A DNA stretch of 64,000 nucleotides from Delphinus delphis (GCF_949987515.2 NC_082683.1:103155918-103219917), one strand, 5' to 3'. Positions 36,299 to 49,400 are shown, numbered from the stretch's first letter. The notes: generated from the letters alone by a model not told the origin. Made by a program: numbers and translations.

Positions 36299-36306
36299 TG
36301 TAAATA
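36299..36306 (+). promoter_or_regulatory. TENT5C: Pumilio response element-like site in the 3' UTR
   Basis: TGTAAATA is an exact match to the TGTANATA core bound by PUM1/PUM2. It lies about 40 bases downstream of the second possible proximal poly(A) signal, so it would be present only in long-UTR transcripts. Confidence 0.4.
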
Positions 36307-39300
36307 GGAAACGTGAATGTTCAATTTTTCTTTTCTTAAAAGTGAGGAATTCTTATTGAACGACACTTTTTTGTTTCCCTCATCAGCTCATCACTTTTGT
36401 TTTGCTCTTCCCAAGACTAAGGATTGTGCCGAGTCTAGGGTCATTGCCGTAACTGATGTGAGGGTCTTCCCATGTTTTAATCGGAAACCCATTTTGGTCA
36501 CATTCCAAGTATGACCGGCTGTTTTTTCTGGAGTACTTTGGCTGATTTCTGTTTTCGTTTTTTCAGAAATAGTGGTTTCCTTCTCCAGGCTTTTTGGACC
36601 GTGAACCAATCCAGGGACTTCAGTAGATCCGAGTGACCTGTGGAATGGTCCGCGCCTGCGGGCAGAGTTCTCTGGTTTAGAATTGCTTTAGATTCGCACC
36701 TGCTGTCCCCGTGCTGCGTGTGAGGCGGGCACTCCTTCCATCAGCGGGGCCTCGTGTGTGTCCGAGCCCCCGAGGCATCCTCAAGAGGATTCCTGCCGGT
36801 GTATTTGGGAAGAATTGAGAGGACGAAGAAGAAGAATCTCCCTTACGCTGGTAGATTGACCAGACTTGTTTCTACTCTGCACTTTAGAAGGCAAACAGTG
36901 TTACTCTCTAGTCTGAAGCAAGCTTAGCACATGGGAGAATTCTAGGCTACTGTTGCGTTCCCAGTAGAGGAAGGGACTTTGTGTTTCGAAGCTTTTCGTG
37001 GGATCTCTTAGAAAGCGTCACTTTAGGGTGTCAAGGGCAAAGAAACTCCATGTTGCCAGCCAGCTTCGTTTCTTGAGTGATTTAATTAAATCCATGCTCC
37101 TGGGTTTTACTTTCTCTTGTGGCCATAAAAATGCCAAGCCCTGAGTGATTGCTTTCTCCTTGCTTGAAGCAATGAAGTTACCTTAATGCTTAGTAGGAAA
37201 GGGGTGGTGTACCTTTTTCTGAAGATTATATTTTCAGGTTTTTCTCTGGAATATGTTGTCCTCTTGAAAGCAGATCGGGCATGACTGAAACCCGAGGCTT
37301 AGTTGGTATCCATGTTGTGGACTAGTTGAATAGAAGCCACTTCTTAGCGTAACCAGCTTCTGTTTCCCTGTGAACCAGTAGTTAGATTTGAATTCACTGG
37401 CTTTGAGTCAAGGCTGGTTCTACCTTGAGGCGGGTCCTGGGGTGCTTCAGTGTTAAAAAGGGCAGTGAGGAGTGAGCCCCAACTTTAAAAACTCTGTGGT
37501 CATCCATGACCTTAAAAGGCTGCCATTGTTGTCAGATGGCAACATGTTTGCACAAAGATGACAGATCTGTTTAACCAAAGCTCTGAAATGTGACAAAGCC
37601 GCCAGCATAAGCACTTGCTCTCAGAAGTCAATGTTGCTTCTACCAGAAGGCTTGTGGATCAGGGTAACGAGGGTCCGGATGAAGATGGGATCAGAACTGC
37701 ATCAAGTCATTAAATTTCCGGTTTGTCTTTGGCGTTCTGTCTGCTATCTGGTACTAGTCCTCCTTTAAGGATGAAGGGAGGCACAGAAGTTGCTAGAAAT
37801 CCCCAGCCCCCCCAGTTATTTACCACCATTGCACGATGGCCATCTCGATAGACTCCCTGCACCTGAAGTTCTTAGTCAGCCCAGCTGTTTTGAAGTTTGA
37901 GGGTAGACCTGTGTTCCAGCACCATCAGGGTAAAAAGCTACCCTCGCCCAAAGCTGCACTTTTAAATCCCACCCTGGTCTAGTGTTGTCTCCATCTGCTC
38001 TGTGAGCCTCTTGCCTGCCTCAGAACAGGTAACCTTGAATTTCAGGTGCCTGGAAATTCTAGCTGGAACCTGCCTTTTGTGCTGCTCACACAAGCACCAG
38101 GTACTCTGAACTTGTACTGAGTCCAGTGGTTCCTCTTCTTTGTGTGTTGAGTAATATGAAACTTGGCAGTGGCAAAGGGCACTAAAGTTCAAGTGCAAGT
38201 TCTAATATAAATGGAAGCAGCCTCATTTGCTTCAGGACTCTTAGCAGTTTTCGGATGCTTCCTGCGGGCATGTTACCCCAGCCTGCTTCTTGGAATCAGG
38301 CTGAGCAGCTGTGAGATTAAAGCTGTACCTTTTCCCCCACGCGTTGGCAGAAGAGGACACGCTCAATTCCTGGCCTCGAGCTTCATCTCACCTTTAAATC
38401 TTACCTTGGCAGTGAGACACTATTCCTCACTCAATAACTTCAACTCTGAAACTAAACTACATCACCGACACCTTCAAATCAGGGTTCCTGCTGACTGCAC
38501 GTGGGAGGTGGCATGGCTCACAGCTGGGAGGGCCTCGCAGGTGGGGAGAGGCGGGTAGGAAAGATGCTGGGTTCCTGGTGTGTGGCAACAGATGTGGTTT
38601 GGCATTCAAGAGTTTGTTTTTTTTTTCCCCCAGTTTGATATTCTTCCCCCCGCCCCCCGCCCCGGGGATCTGAGTCACAGAGAACTGTGTGTGAACGTGT
38701 GTTTTGTGGTGATGCAATAATAATGAAATTGCTAAAGCCCCGAATGTGCTTGTCCTTCAGCCTGTCTGCTAGCGCTAGCCCCTTACCTTCATGGTAGATT
38801 AGGATTTTAACCTAGTCCTGCTTTGTTAACTTTGGGAAATGGTACCACTCAAAAGCAACTTCCTAACTTTAGGAATACCTCCTTTCTAGTTCACTTTCTG
38901 GTACCAGTGCCTTGTTTTAGGAGGCAGCTAGACTCTGAGCTCAAATGTCCTCTTCCAGAGAATAAATGATAGTGATCTAGTCGTGAGCAGAGACCCTAAT
39001 GCTCCTTGGGGCCATTGCTTCCCGGGTATCTGATGGGCTCCACACTAGGGAAGAACCCTTGGGGTAGATTCTGTGAGGTGGAAGAACATCCAGGTGCCAA
39101 GGTTAGACTCGATTTTTAACCTGGCAGAGACCAGAATGTCACAGCTGACTTTGGAACATACTCCAGTTCGGCCAGTTCCATTCAGAGGACCAAGGGAGGG
39201 GTGTGTAGCAGGGGATGTGTTTAAAGAGACCTGGCAAGTTTTCAGGATTATTTGTGGAGACTTCCAAAGTGAGGATCAGGAAAGAAAATGCTTTTCTTCT

Positions 39301-39773
39301 GAGTTCAAGTTCTAAATCTTGTTTACCTATCCCTTAAAGAATAGTTTAAGTGGAAGCAAAAGAAAATGCTTGGAGTTTTGCCTGGGCTAGTGAGGGGTGG
39401 TGCAAATTGTCATGTGTGTTTGCATAGGAAGGTGAGAAGACCATCCGCTAAAGAGGAAGTCGTTAAATAATATGGATCTGTGGGTGTTTTAAAACTCAAG
39501 CAATCTGGTCTTTTTTTTTTTTCATGAATTTAAAATAAACTCACTGCTTTAGGAAAATTAGGTTTTCATCCATTAATTTCCAACTTACTATAGATGAAAA
39601 GATACAAATTAGACTAAATTGGAAGCTTTTTTGTTATTGTATACTTGCGTAGCCTTTCAAATACTAATTTCCTAGGATATGTGAGGTTTCCTCTTTGGTG
39701 TAATGGCCACTGACCTTCTTATGGGATGCAGGTGAAATCACTTGTCAATGCAAAATGTGTTAGAACTTGATGA

Positions 39774-39800
39774 AATAAAGCTTTGAGTTTGAGAAATAAA
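39774..39800 (+). terminator. TENT5C: Paired distal poly(A) signals of TENT5C
   Basis: AATAAA occurs at 39774-39779 and again at 39795-39800, each inside the same 11-base word GAAATAAAGCT (39772 and 39793). T/G-rich DNA follows at about 39815-39855 and could be the downstream element. The position matches the expected end of the long mRNA. Confidence 0.75.
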
Positions 39801-40769
39801 GCTATATTTAAAAAGACCATGTCAGTTCTGCGCATTTCTTTATGTCTCTTCCACGGCGAACTTGTTTTAGGTTTCAGGAAACACGTTGCACAGCGGTCAG
39901 CGGTTATCAGCCTTGGATACTTGTCGGAAAGGTGGTGCTTTTCTCTGTGTGGTTACCTCGGGGGCTGCAATTCCCTTGATATTTGGATTTAAACTGAGCT
40001 TTGTTATCGACCACAGCATCTCGGCTAACGTTTGCATTAGGTGGTGTGGTCTTGATAATCCACCTTCTCTGGCACCTTGTTCGATTCAGTGCTAAAGGCT
40101 AGATTCTCTTGAGCTTGACCTTGGCCCCAGACCTATTTCAATAAGAGAACCAAAATAACCTCAACTATACTGTATGCAACTGCTATCATGGTGTCTCCAC
40201 ATTGGAAAAGAAGTGTAGAAGGGACCAAGTGATGCCTGAGTGGTTGTCTTGTCTTTAAATGTGTAAAATCCTTCATCCCCTTGTCTTCAATCTGCCTGTT
40301 GCTCCTCCTCCTTAGACCTTCTGGTCTGAGGATGAGAATGACCTGCAGTCCAGTATGCGGAGTCCTTCCAGATCACTATGGCGTGTTTATCTGATGACAC
40401 TTTCTCTGAAGCCCTGAGTCCCAGCCTGCACCACCTCTGTTGCTTCCTCACCCCGCCCTTTATCCTGGCGCCGTCAACATCCGAATCAGTGGCCTCTATC
40501 AGCCTTACGTTGACTACCCCCGTTCTGGCCACCTACTCAACACCGGCTATACTTTGTGTGGACCTAGAGCTGCTCCTGAAGTTTGGAGCAGCTCCCTCCA
40601 TGGCCACAAGAATTAGGATCCACCAGAGAGCAATTTTACAATCTTTTATGTTTCCCTACGAGCCAATGCCAGGATCCTTTTCCTCCTCGTTTGTACTGCA
40701 TGTTCCTTCTGAAATGTTTGATTCTGCCTGTTTTAGTGTGGCCTTCACCTCTTGCCTGGGTTATTTCAT

Positions 40770-41180
40770 GAGTCAGATCATGTGTCTCCCCTCCGCTTTT
40801 CTCGACTCATCCGAGGGCTCTTTCTAAAACAGACTTGCCTGTGCTCCTTCCAGACATTAAAAACTGCTTAAGGCTCTGCTGTGCAAGGGCAGATGTCAGA
40901 CTTAAACCCATGAGGAGTCCTTTGCAGGCAGCTCCAGCCTTATACCTCCCCTGCTAAGCAGCCCTCCTTCCAGTCCCGGGGCGCACAGGTCCTTCTGTGC
41001 AGCGAGCCCCTAAAGTCAGCCGGGCTGTCGCATCTACCCTGCTTCCCAGGCCACCTTCCCCGCTTCTGTTTCGACTCCTGTACTTACTGTGTTGCATCAG
41101 CGCTTCACCTAGATCATGAACACCTGCTTGTTTCGTTTTCCCCAGCCTGCCTCCCACACAACTGTCAGAGATTGAACTTG
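40770..41180 (+). repeat. Probable LINE L2 fragment, diverged
   Basis: 'gagtcagatcatgtgtctcc', 'aaactgcttaaggctctgct' and the later 'gactcctgtacttactgtgt' fit the order of the L2 3' region, but divergence is high. Confidence 0.35.
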
Positions 41181-42639
41181 TGCAAATGTTGAACTTGGTG
41201 TTTTTGCCCATAGAGAACTTGGACTGGGGCCACTAGCAACCAGGAGGCTGAATCCTGAATACTAACATGGATGTGTTATCATGCCTCATTCTCGTGCTGG
41301 GAAACATTTTAGTCCAGGCATCGTCCAGACCAATATTTACAGAGCAACTGATGTGGGCAGCGGTGGTGCTCAGTTCCCCAGAATGAGTAGTTACCTCCCG
41401 GACGCTGGAGCACTGTTGACCGCAAGCTCTTGACCTCCTGAACAAGGTCAGTACTTAACGGCTGCAAACTTCACACTCTGTTGTATCCTCCCGAACTCCC
41501 CACCCACCTATTACCACCCCCCTCCCCCAGACTTTCCCTTCCGGTGTTTTAGTAGAACTCCTGAATCAACCTCCGAGGGTTAATTCCTTGGCATTGGAAT
41601 ACTGCTCCCAGCGCCACCCAGGATTTCCAGGAGCACACTTTCAATTAGTGGGGCATTTTTTTCTCCTTCACTGTCTAAGTAGTGACTTGGGTGGGAGAGT
41701 CACATACATGTAATTTGGGATTAACATCTGCTGGAAGATGCTGAGAACATGAACAGGACTTGCGAGGGTGTATTAAACAACCTCTGGGAGGAACACAGGC
41801 CAGAGCTTCCGCGTGACACACCCTCTACTGCCTTACCTGGCGTGGAGCCGTATCCTCTCCAGAGACCTTCAGCTCCTTGTGCACCTTACGGCAGGTAGAG
41901 TTGAGAGGCAGGTCAAGGTGGGACCTAGTAAAAGGAGCTGGAAGACACTATGGTGGGTGTCTGGTACCCCACACCTCCCAAAAGCTGAGGGGGAATTGAT
42001 GAGGTCAAGTGACTTTCCTGCCCCGAGTGACAGCCCCAGAGCTGGGCCCACAGTGCTGGCTTCTTGCCTCCCGGCCCCATGCTTTCTCCTGTGCACGGGG
42101 CTGTGTCCCTCTCCCGAGGGTGAACGCTCTCTAGTAGGATGTGCTGGGCTGGCAGATGAACCACATGTCTCTCGGCTGCTTGAGGGGCACCCCTCTCTTG
42201 AGCAGGTTTCTGTGAGTGCCGCCAAAAAGCCAGGGGAGCTGGGCCACGGCGGGAGGCGCGGCTTCACGCCTGGGAAGGTGATTCCTCACCTAGCTCAGAG
42301 CAAGCCCGCCGACCTGTTCCGGCCAAAGCTGCAGCACAGATCTGTTTCATCAGAGTCACCACTCGCGCTGCCTTTTACTGTAGGAAGTTTCTTACAAGTG
42401 GTCCTAGGGGAAGGCCTGAGAAGCGAGTGTCACCTGCCTTCTTTTAGATGCTTACCTGGGAAGGAGGGGTCTGAAGCTGTACTGTGTGTGTGCATGTGAG
42501 ACAGAGAGAGAGAGAAAGCAATGGAGACCGGCAGCCTAACAGTGACTCTCCTAAACATTTCGCATCTGTTCAATACGAATGGCGTCTGAGCCTCTGCCCA
42601 AGGGGTCTGTTGGAAGCTAAAGCCGTGAGCAAATGGAAT

Positions 42640-42790
42640 GACAGTTGCTCACATTTGACTAAGGCTTTAGAGTTTACCGTGTCCACGTTACATGCGTGTC
42701 AGCTTGTGGATCTCAGAGACCTGGGAGATGGGGAGCACAGTTCCCATGTTACAGACAAGGGACCGGAAGCTCCCAGCACCCCAAGGTTTT
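42640..42790 (-). repeat. MIR fragment, reverse
   Basis: 'agagtttaccgtgtccacgt', 'cagttcccatgttacagaca' and 'agggaccggaagctc' fit reverse MIR. Confidence 0.4.
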
Positions 42791-43114
42791 CATATCTTAG
42801 GAGGGGCAGAGCCTGTGCAAAACGGCCAACTCCAAGGCCCCAGTCTTCCCAGTCTTATGCCCCCAAAGGCACTCAGTAAACCGTAAATCACCAGACGGTA
42901 TTAGTTGTTATGCCAGCCTCTCGGGGCCCAAGGGCCGAAGAGGTGTTGAGTTGCTTGGTAATAGATCTGCTTCCACTTGTGCAGGAAAGGAATTCCTCGG
43001 GCAGGCCAGCAGCTTTTCTCAGACAACCCTCCCTTTGTGAATCAGGTGGGGAACGGTGAGGGGTACCTCCTGCAGGCTCACTGACATGTTCCGGGAACAT
43101 CACCAAACGCCATG

Positions 43115-43225
43115 TCCTGTGTTGTGTTAGCATTGACTCTCCTGACAGCTCGGAGATAGGACGATTCCGTTTACAGAGGAAACCAGAATGTCGTACAGCC
43201 GGCAGAGCCAGGACTAGGCTATGGG
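43115..43225 (-). repeat. MIR fragment, reverse
   Basis: 'gcattgactctcctgacagc', 'ccgtttacagaggaaaccag' and 'gccggcagagccaggactag' fit reverse MIR. Confidence 0.4.
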
Positions 43226-44639
43226 GCGTCTAACTTTGGGGCTCAAGCTTTCAGCCCTTCTACGATACGCTGTTTTGCCTTCAACCTGTCTTTTACAGGA
43301 TATCACGTGGAGGAGGTACAGGAGAACAGGTATCCCGCCCTCCAACAAGAGCGTTTGGAGAGCGAAGGGCACACGTCCCAAGTCTGTGGTTAGTAAGTGG
43401 TATTAAATGGAGGCCAAAGAGACCGACTAAACTGATCAGCTCCAAACAAAAATTAAACCAACTGACTAAGCTGAAATAAGGTGCCTCTATGGCATGGGGG
43501 TTGGCATATAATTTAACATCAGAATTAAAATGGAAACAGCATCTTTTTTTTCCCTTAAACAAGAAAAAAGTTACATGATACAGGAGTATGTAAACTACCT
43601 GCGAGATGGAGCAGAGGGCACGGGAGTGCGGGAAGACGGTGCAGAAGTCAGGAAACCAGCTTGCCCACAGCCATGGTGTAACGAAACCCACAAGGGAGGG
43701 GACTCAGAAAACTAATAGCAAAACCCGAAGCAGTTCCCGGAGGCAAACACCTGTCAATTTTCATGTGCTAAATATAGTGGTAGTTGGGTCACCTTATCCC
43801 TAAATAAACACTAGCTAGACAAAGACTTTTTAGAAAAGAATCTTGCCGTTGGCTCAGGCGAGCTGGAGGCTGGGAGAAGCGACCTCCTGGCAGCCTCTTA
43901 CTCCTCTGCCGCCCCCGCTACTTCAGATTCCCTCTGTGCTTCTGCCCTTCTCTTAGGTTGGCTGCATGTACCTGATTCTCCTTGTGCCTTTTGTCCCTTC
44001 CCCCAAGGTGAGGGATCGGTTTCCTTGGCCTTCCCATGATCAGCACGGGGTGGGAGAAACCCCCCGTCTCTCCAGCGCAGGCCCACGGGCAGCTCTCCAG
44101 CAGAGGCTTATTTTCCATCCCACTTCAGATACTACTGAAAGGAACATGGTTCTTCCCTTGCTTTTGCCGTTTGAAGTTTGACTGCTGCTGAATTGGGCGC
44201 AGCCCCTGTGTCAGGAAACGTCAAACCAGAAGCTTGCTGTGTGTGTTGTGCTTCCAGCCTCTTGCCCGAGCGCCGCCAGGCCCGTACCCAGCAGGGTACA
44301 AGGGACCTGAGGTGAGGGACAACCTAGAAAGGCAGAAGGGCCAGAGCTCCAAACCCAGCACACCTCCCCTCCTCCCTGCATGCTCTCATCAACTGCTCGC
44401 AGCCCAACTTTCCTCGAGATGATGTCAATGAAGATGGTACACACTTTGGGGTTGCTGAGAATTAGAAAAGCAAGTTATTTGATACAAAGCCCCAAGCCCA
44501 ATACCAGATGCTCAGAGATGGTATGTATTCCTTGATATCCTCTGCCTTCCAGGGGCTTATAATCTGTTTGGGGAGTGGAGACAGACTGCGTGAAAGCACT
44601 AACACGCGTGCCACAGATTCTTCAGCTCTGTTGGACATC

Positions 44640-44870
44640 AGGAAGTAAATAGTAACACTAGCTACAATTTATTGAAACCTACAAGGCCAATCAAGGGTGT
44701 CACCTATACTATCGATAATGCTTGGGACAGCCCTGCCAGGTAAGTGAGGATAGTCTTTCCCCCCATCCCACCTCCCACTTAGCTGATGAGGAGCCAAGGC
44801 TCAGAGAGGTTAAGCAACATGTCACAGCCCACACAACCGCAGAGGGGTTGATCAGCCTGGGCTGAACAGT
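44640..44870 (-). repeat. MIR, reverse
   Basis: 'taacactagctacaatttat', 'ttagctgatgaggagccaag' and 'gctcagagaggttaagcaac' give a clear reverse MIR 3' part and core. Confidence 0.6.
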
Positions 44871-45765
44871 TTCATACCTGGAGCCAAGGTGGTGTGGACC
44901 ATGCCCAGCTGTTGGGCTGAGGCCTGGGGCGCCAGCCAGTGCTCTGTCCTGGCAGACCACCTCATTGCCCATTGACCCATGGGTGGCAATTCATCATAGT
45001 TCCTACTAGATAATCAATGAGCCTCACTTCCGACCTGTTGCCAACTCACACAGTTCCCCGGAACTTCAGACCTACTCCCCCCCACCCCTGTGCTGGGCGG
45101 TCAGCAGAGAATGAAAGATACTGTTCTGGACGACCACAGTGAACTCGCTGTACAATGAAGTCATTTTGTTCTTTCACTGAACCACTTCCCTGTACCAGGA
45201 ATTAGAAACTACACGCTGAAAAAGCCCAGAAACCTCCTGCTCCAGTGTGGCAGGCTCTTTTGTAACTGTGTGACCCACTGGTTTTGCTGGGATGTGCACA
45301 TTTCTAATAATGGTGATGATAAACAAAGAGGACTTTGCGTGGCAGGGGCGTTTCCTCTCTCCAAAGCTGCTGTCTCAGATGTTCCTCCACTGCCCGAGCC
45401 CCAGAGCCAGCCCCCTCGTCCCCCACCAGGGCCTGGTCCCCCCTGACCGGGGACCCAGCAGCTCAGAAAAATGGCAAAAAAAAAAACGGGACTGGAGGAA
45501 GCTGGGGCTTTCCCTGCCTGAGATTTCACACGAACGCTTTAACCCACCCTGCTCGATTGTGTTTTCTCTGCCAGACAAGGGCCTCCCCACCAGGGAGCAG
45601 TCAGTGGCTTCCAGCAGGGTCAGCAGTCAGGGCCTGTGGAAAAGGGCAGGTGGAGGGGGACACTGCACAGCCACGTGGGTTCAGCTGGGGTGAGTTTCTG
45701 ATCCGGCCATTGTGGAAGCCAATTGGATAAATATCTTATTGGGGACAGTATAAGGATTTTTCTAG

Positions 45766-46098
45766 CTCAGGGGTCAGCAGTCTTTTACTGCAAAGAAGCA
45801 TTTAGCAATAATTTAGGTTTTGTGGACCATACGGTTTCTGTCACAATTATTCTACTCTGCTGTTTTTATCACGAAAACAGCCAGAGATAATATGTAAATT
45901 AACCGTGTTCCAATAAAACTTTATTTCCGGACACTGGAATTTGAACTTCATATAATTTTCATGTATCGTGAAATACCATTATTTTTATTTTCCCCAACCA
46001 TTTAAAATGTAAAATGTGTTCTTACTTGCCAGCTGTAAGCAAACAGGCAGCAGGACAGATGCGGCCAATGACTAGTTTGCCGGCTCTTATTCTAGATG
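45766..46098. mobile_element. hAT-Charlie type DNA transposon
   Basis: It begins 'caggggtcagcagtctttta' and includes 'ttaggttttgtggaccatac', 'tgttccaataaaactttatt' and 'aggacagatgcggccaatga' before 'gactagtttgccgg'. The order matches a common mammalian non-autonomous Charlie-group element with degenerate terminal repeats. The central insertion starting 'tttgaacttcatataa' is a known feature of the longer form. Confidence 0.6.
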
Positions 46099-47274
46099 AG
46101 ACGCTGCTTCACAGAAAAGCACTTCTCGGTTTTGTCCCCCTTCCAACCATGTCCCTCAACCGGGTGGAACTGCAGACTGCCAGTCCTGTCACCCACGTAT
46201 CACATTCTCCTCATGAGCTCCCTGCTCAGGGTCTCGTTGTGGTGGCCCGCTGTACCTGCCAGTGTGAGTTTCTGTCACCACGGCTCTGAACTTGAGCCCA
46301 GAGATTCTAGCTACGTGGGCATCACTGCCCTCTGGCCCCAGATGGGCCTCTTGGCCCACCTTCCACCATACCTCTCGCTCAGCGGGGGAAGCTCCTATCC
46401 CCACGCGGGTCACAATTTCTTCCATGTTCCCAGAAAGGCTGGACTCTCTCCCTCGGTTCTTCATAGAGCCCTCAAATATTACAACTCCTATTAGGCAGGC
46501 TGGTTCTACTCCTTACAATTCCTCTCAGAGACCTTGGGACGCTTTGCTTGAGACTTTCAAGTTGTACCCCTCAGCATTGAGTCAAATGAATCCTTCCTGC
46601 CCACATCCCCCAGAATCCTGAGACACTCGCTTAAGGCTAAAGTGAGCCCTTTGTTCTGGCATCCTGGGGGGTAACTCCCAGACTCCAGAGACCTTTACCA
46701 CTTCTCTCGGGGGTCTCTGGGGCTGCTTGAAAGTGTAGTAGCTGACTGTACCCCCAGGCTGGGCATACAGCAGGGTCTGTCCCACCTGGCTCAGACCTCC
46801 CCGCCCCAGGAGCTCAGCCTGCACTTTCGCAACAGGCACGTGGGTTGTCAGAGATTTGGAGAAACAATGGCCTGACATACAAAATGCTCAAGAAAGATGG
46901 AGGTTCCAAACGGGAAAACTATTGACCTTCTCCTTGATGGAGGGGGAAGGCGCTAATGCCATCAGCGACTCTACGGGGCCATTCAGGTGTTCAAGGGACA
47001 GAGTGATGGAGGGGTCATGATGAGAGACCGGGGCTCAACCCTGCCAAGATAAGAGGGCTCAAAGACGTGAAGAGAGTATCTGAGAGACACTGGGCTTCGC
47101 TAAGAAGAACGTGGAGGACACACGCCCGGGGAAGGAGAGAATGGAGTGATGGGTGATGCTATGCAGGCAGCCCACACGCTCTGTTCCTCCTGGGCGCCTG
47201 TCTTTTCCCATTCAAGAGGGAACAGGCAGTGAGAGTGAGAAGTGGGTGGGGGCTGAGGAGATGGATGGACTTTG

Positions 47275-47440
47275 CACTGCCGTTTCCCAACTCTGTGTCC
47301 TTTGGTCAGTTTTTTAACCTCTTTGTTTCCTTGGCTCTAAAAATGGGGATGCTTACCTGCTATGGTTAGTATAAAGATTAAAGGAGCTAAAGTTAGTAAA
47401 GACCCTAGCAGTAAATAGATAGTTAATAAATGATAGCCTG
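47275..47440 (+). repeat. MIR
   Basis: 'gtgtcctttggtcagttttt', 'taacctctttgtttccttgg' and 'aaaatggggatgcttacctg' are in forward MIR order, ending in 'taataaatgatag'. Confidence 0.6.
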
Positions 47441-47504
47441 TGTGCGTAGACATGTCTATTTTGTGTTTAAACTGGGCGATTCTTCAGTAAAGTTGTGGCT
47501 TTCA

Positions 47505-47665
47505 TTTTGGTCCTCAGATTATCTGATAAAATCACCTGGAGTGCTAGTTAAAAATTCAGTTTCCCCAGATCCCATCCCAAGATTCTGATTCAGTAGGTCT
47601 GGCTTAGGGGCAGGGAATCATCCCCAGATAATTCTCACGTGCTTGGAGTTTGGACAGCACAGCCT
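47505..47665. mobile_element. MER5A-like hAT fragment
   Basis: 'aaaatcacctggagtgctag', 'gattctgattcagtaggtct' and 'ggcttaggggcagggaatca' match MER5A closely. The end reads 'ttggagtttggacagcac'. Confidence 0.6.
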
Positions 47666-48195
47666 TAAAGGTTGAGGAGATGTACCACAGGAGCTGGGAT
47701 GGCCGGAGGGTCCTTAGAAGCTGGAAAAACGGGAGCCCAGTCCCCGAATATGACATCCCAGGGCGCAGAAAACACTTGGAAATGGAATCCCATGTCACAG
47801 TTCTCAACAAGAAAAAAAGGCAACCAGAAACATCAAACCGATAAACTAGATGTCCACACCCTCAGAATTAGTTTGAATTTTTAAACGGTTGCCCACACAG
47901 ATTCAATAAGAGAGACCAATCTGCCTGTCTTTTTCTTAGGCTTCCAGATCAGATGCAAAAAGACTGTTTTGTTTTTGTGGTTTTAGTTGACTATTGTTAA
48001 TACATTGCATTTCAACTTCAGATTCTGAAAAAAAAATCATTGTTCCTGGTGAGGAACTGTGTACTGTGTTCCTGGTGAGGTAATAAAATCAAGGGGATTT
48101 ATGATTTGCAGAACAAAACTGAGTCCAAGAATTGAAATCCACTCAGAGGGTGATGGTAAGAGGTTTTCGCTTCCCATGATAAAATCCCCGGTCTT

Positions 48196-48542
48196 TTTTT
48201 TTTTTTTAAATAAATTTATTTATTTATTTTTTTGGCTGCGTTGGTTCTTTGTTGCTGTGCGTGGGCTTTCTCTAGTTGTAGAGAGTGGGGGCTATTCTTT
48301 GTGTGGTGCGTGGGCTTCTCATTGCAGTGGCTTCTCTTGCTGCAGACCACGGGCTCTAGGCGCGTGGGCTTCAGTAGTTGTGGCACGAGGGCTCAGTAGT
48401 CATGGCTCGCAGGCTCAGTAGTTGTGGCACATGGGCTTCGTTGCTCTGCGGCATGTGGGATCTTCCAGGACCAGGGATCGAACCCGTGTCCCCTGCATTG
48501 GCAGGCAGATTCTTAACCATTGCGCTGCCAGGGAAGTCCCCA
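48196..48542 (-). mobile_element. CHR-type SINE, long form, reverse
   Basis: The left end is T-rich with TTTA repeats, the body contains the 'tagttgtggc' units, and the right end is the promoter part ending in CCAGGGAAGTCCCC. Imperfect target duplications AATCCCCGGTCTT (48183) and AATCCCTGGTCTT (48543) flank it. It is a useful length reference for the expanded copy at 12061. Confidence 0.93.
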
Positions 48543-49234
48543 AATCCCTGGTCTTGAAGATTTAACTCTGCAAGGAGAATGTTCCCGTGGGCAGAGCAAG
48601 TGACCAGCAGCTCTTCCTACCCCTCTGGAGCCTTCACTCTAGTGGTCTGGGGAGCTGCCCCCACCCCCGCCCCTGCATGGGCACCACCAACACCCTTGGT
48701 TCCCTGGAGCCAGCTGAGACAGTCTGGATGTTTTAAAACAACATGTTACTACATTTTAAAAGAGACCAAAAAGAAAATAAATACAGAAAGAGCAAGGAGT
48801 ATAACCATAGGACAAGGAGAAGAGCATCGCTTCTGGTGCTCCCCGAGGTCAGCTGGTCCTCGGGGCTCCAGCCCACACCATCCCTGGCTGGCCAGTCCTG
48901 TGCTCCAGCGCCTAGGGGCTGGCTCCCAGTTTCAGCCTTCACTGGTGGAACCCACAGTTACTGTCACTGCTACTCCAAGGCCACATCCTTGACCTCTTGA
49001 CACTTCCTGGGTCCAGACTACAGAATCCAGGGACAGATTCCCTGCTGCACTTTACCGAGGATCTTCTCTTCTGATTATGACATCTTCCGAGCTGAGAGAG
49101 TTTCCAGCGAAGACCTCACTGTGCAGGTGAGACACAGCCTGCCTCTTTCCTGTGCACCTCTAGCCGTGGCATCCATAAATCAGGACCAATCACTTCTGGT
49201 AACTTCACTGGTCCCTGGTAGACTGCATTTCCCA

Positions 49235-49400
49235 CCTCTTTTCAGTGGGAAGCCCTGTTCCAATCAAGTCAGTCTGTTCTCAAAAGCCTTCACTTGTTTC
49301 TCATTGCCTGTAGAAAGCCTCTAGATCCTCCACCGTTGGTCTCGAGTCACCTTCCGGTCCCTCTCCCATCCCCCCCATTCCCACGCCCTCCACTCAAGCT
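49235..49400 (+). repeat. LINE L2 fragment
   Basis: 'aaaagccttcacttgtttct' with 'cattgcctgtagaaagcctc' and a C-rich 'caccttccggtccctctccc' fit the internal 3' region of L2. Confidence 0.4.

Larger units (their letters stand above)
35519..39820 (+). other. TENT5C: TENT5C 3' UTR (about 4.3 kb)
   Basis: The UTR is inferred from the stop codon at 35516-35518 to the paired AATAAA hexamers at 39774 and 39795. The known TENT5C mRNA is close to 5.8 kb with a very long 3' UTR, which fits. No SINE or other young repeat interrupts it. Contents include a T-rich run at about 35640-35656, A-rich sequence at about 36200-36222, internal AATAAA hexamers at 36101, 36254 and 39534, a Pumilio-type motif at 36299 and a C-rich tract at about 38646-38664. 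The exact cleavage site is not visible from sequence alone. Confidence 0.75.

Noticed and set aside
41813..42499. 228-codon plus frame downstream of TENT5C
   Set aside because: No recognisable homology, no splice context and ordinary intergenic composition.
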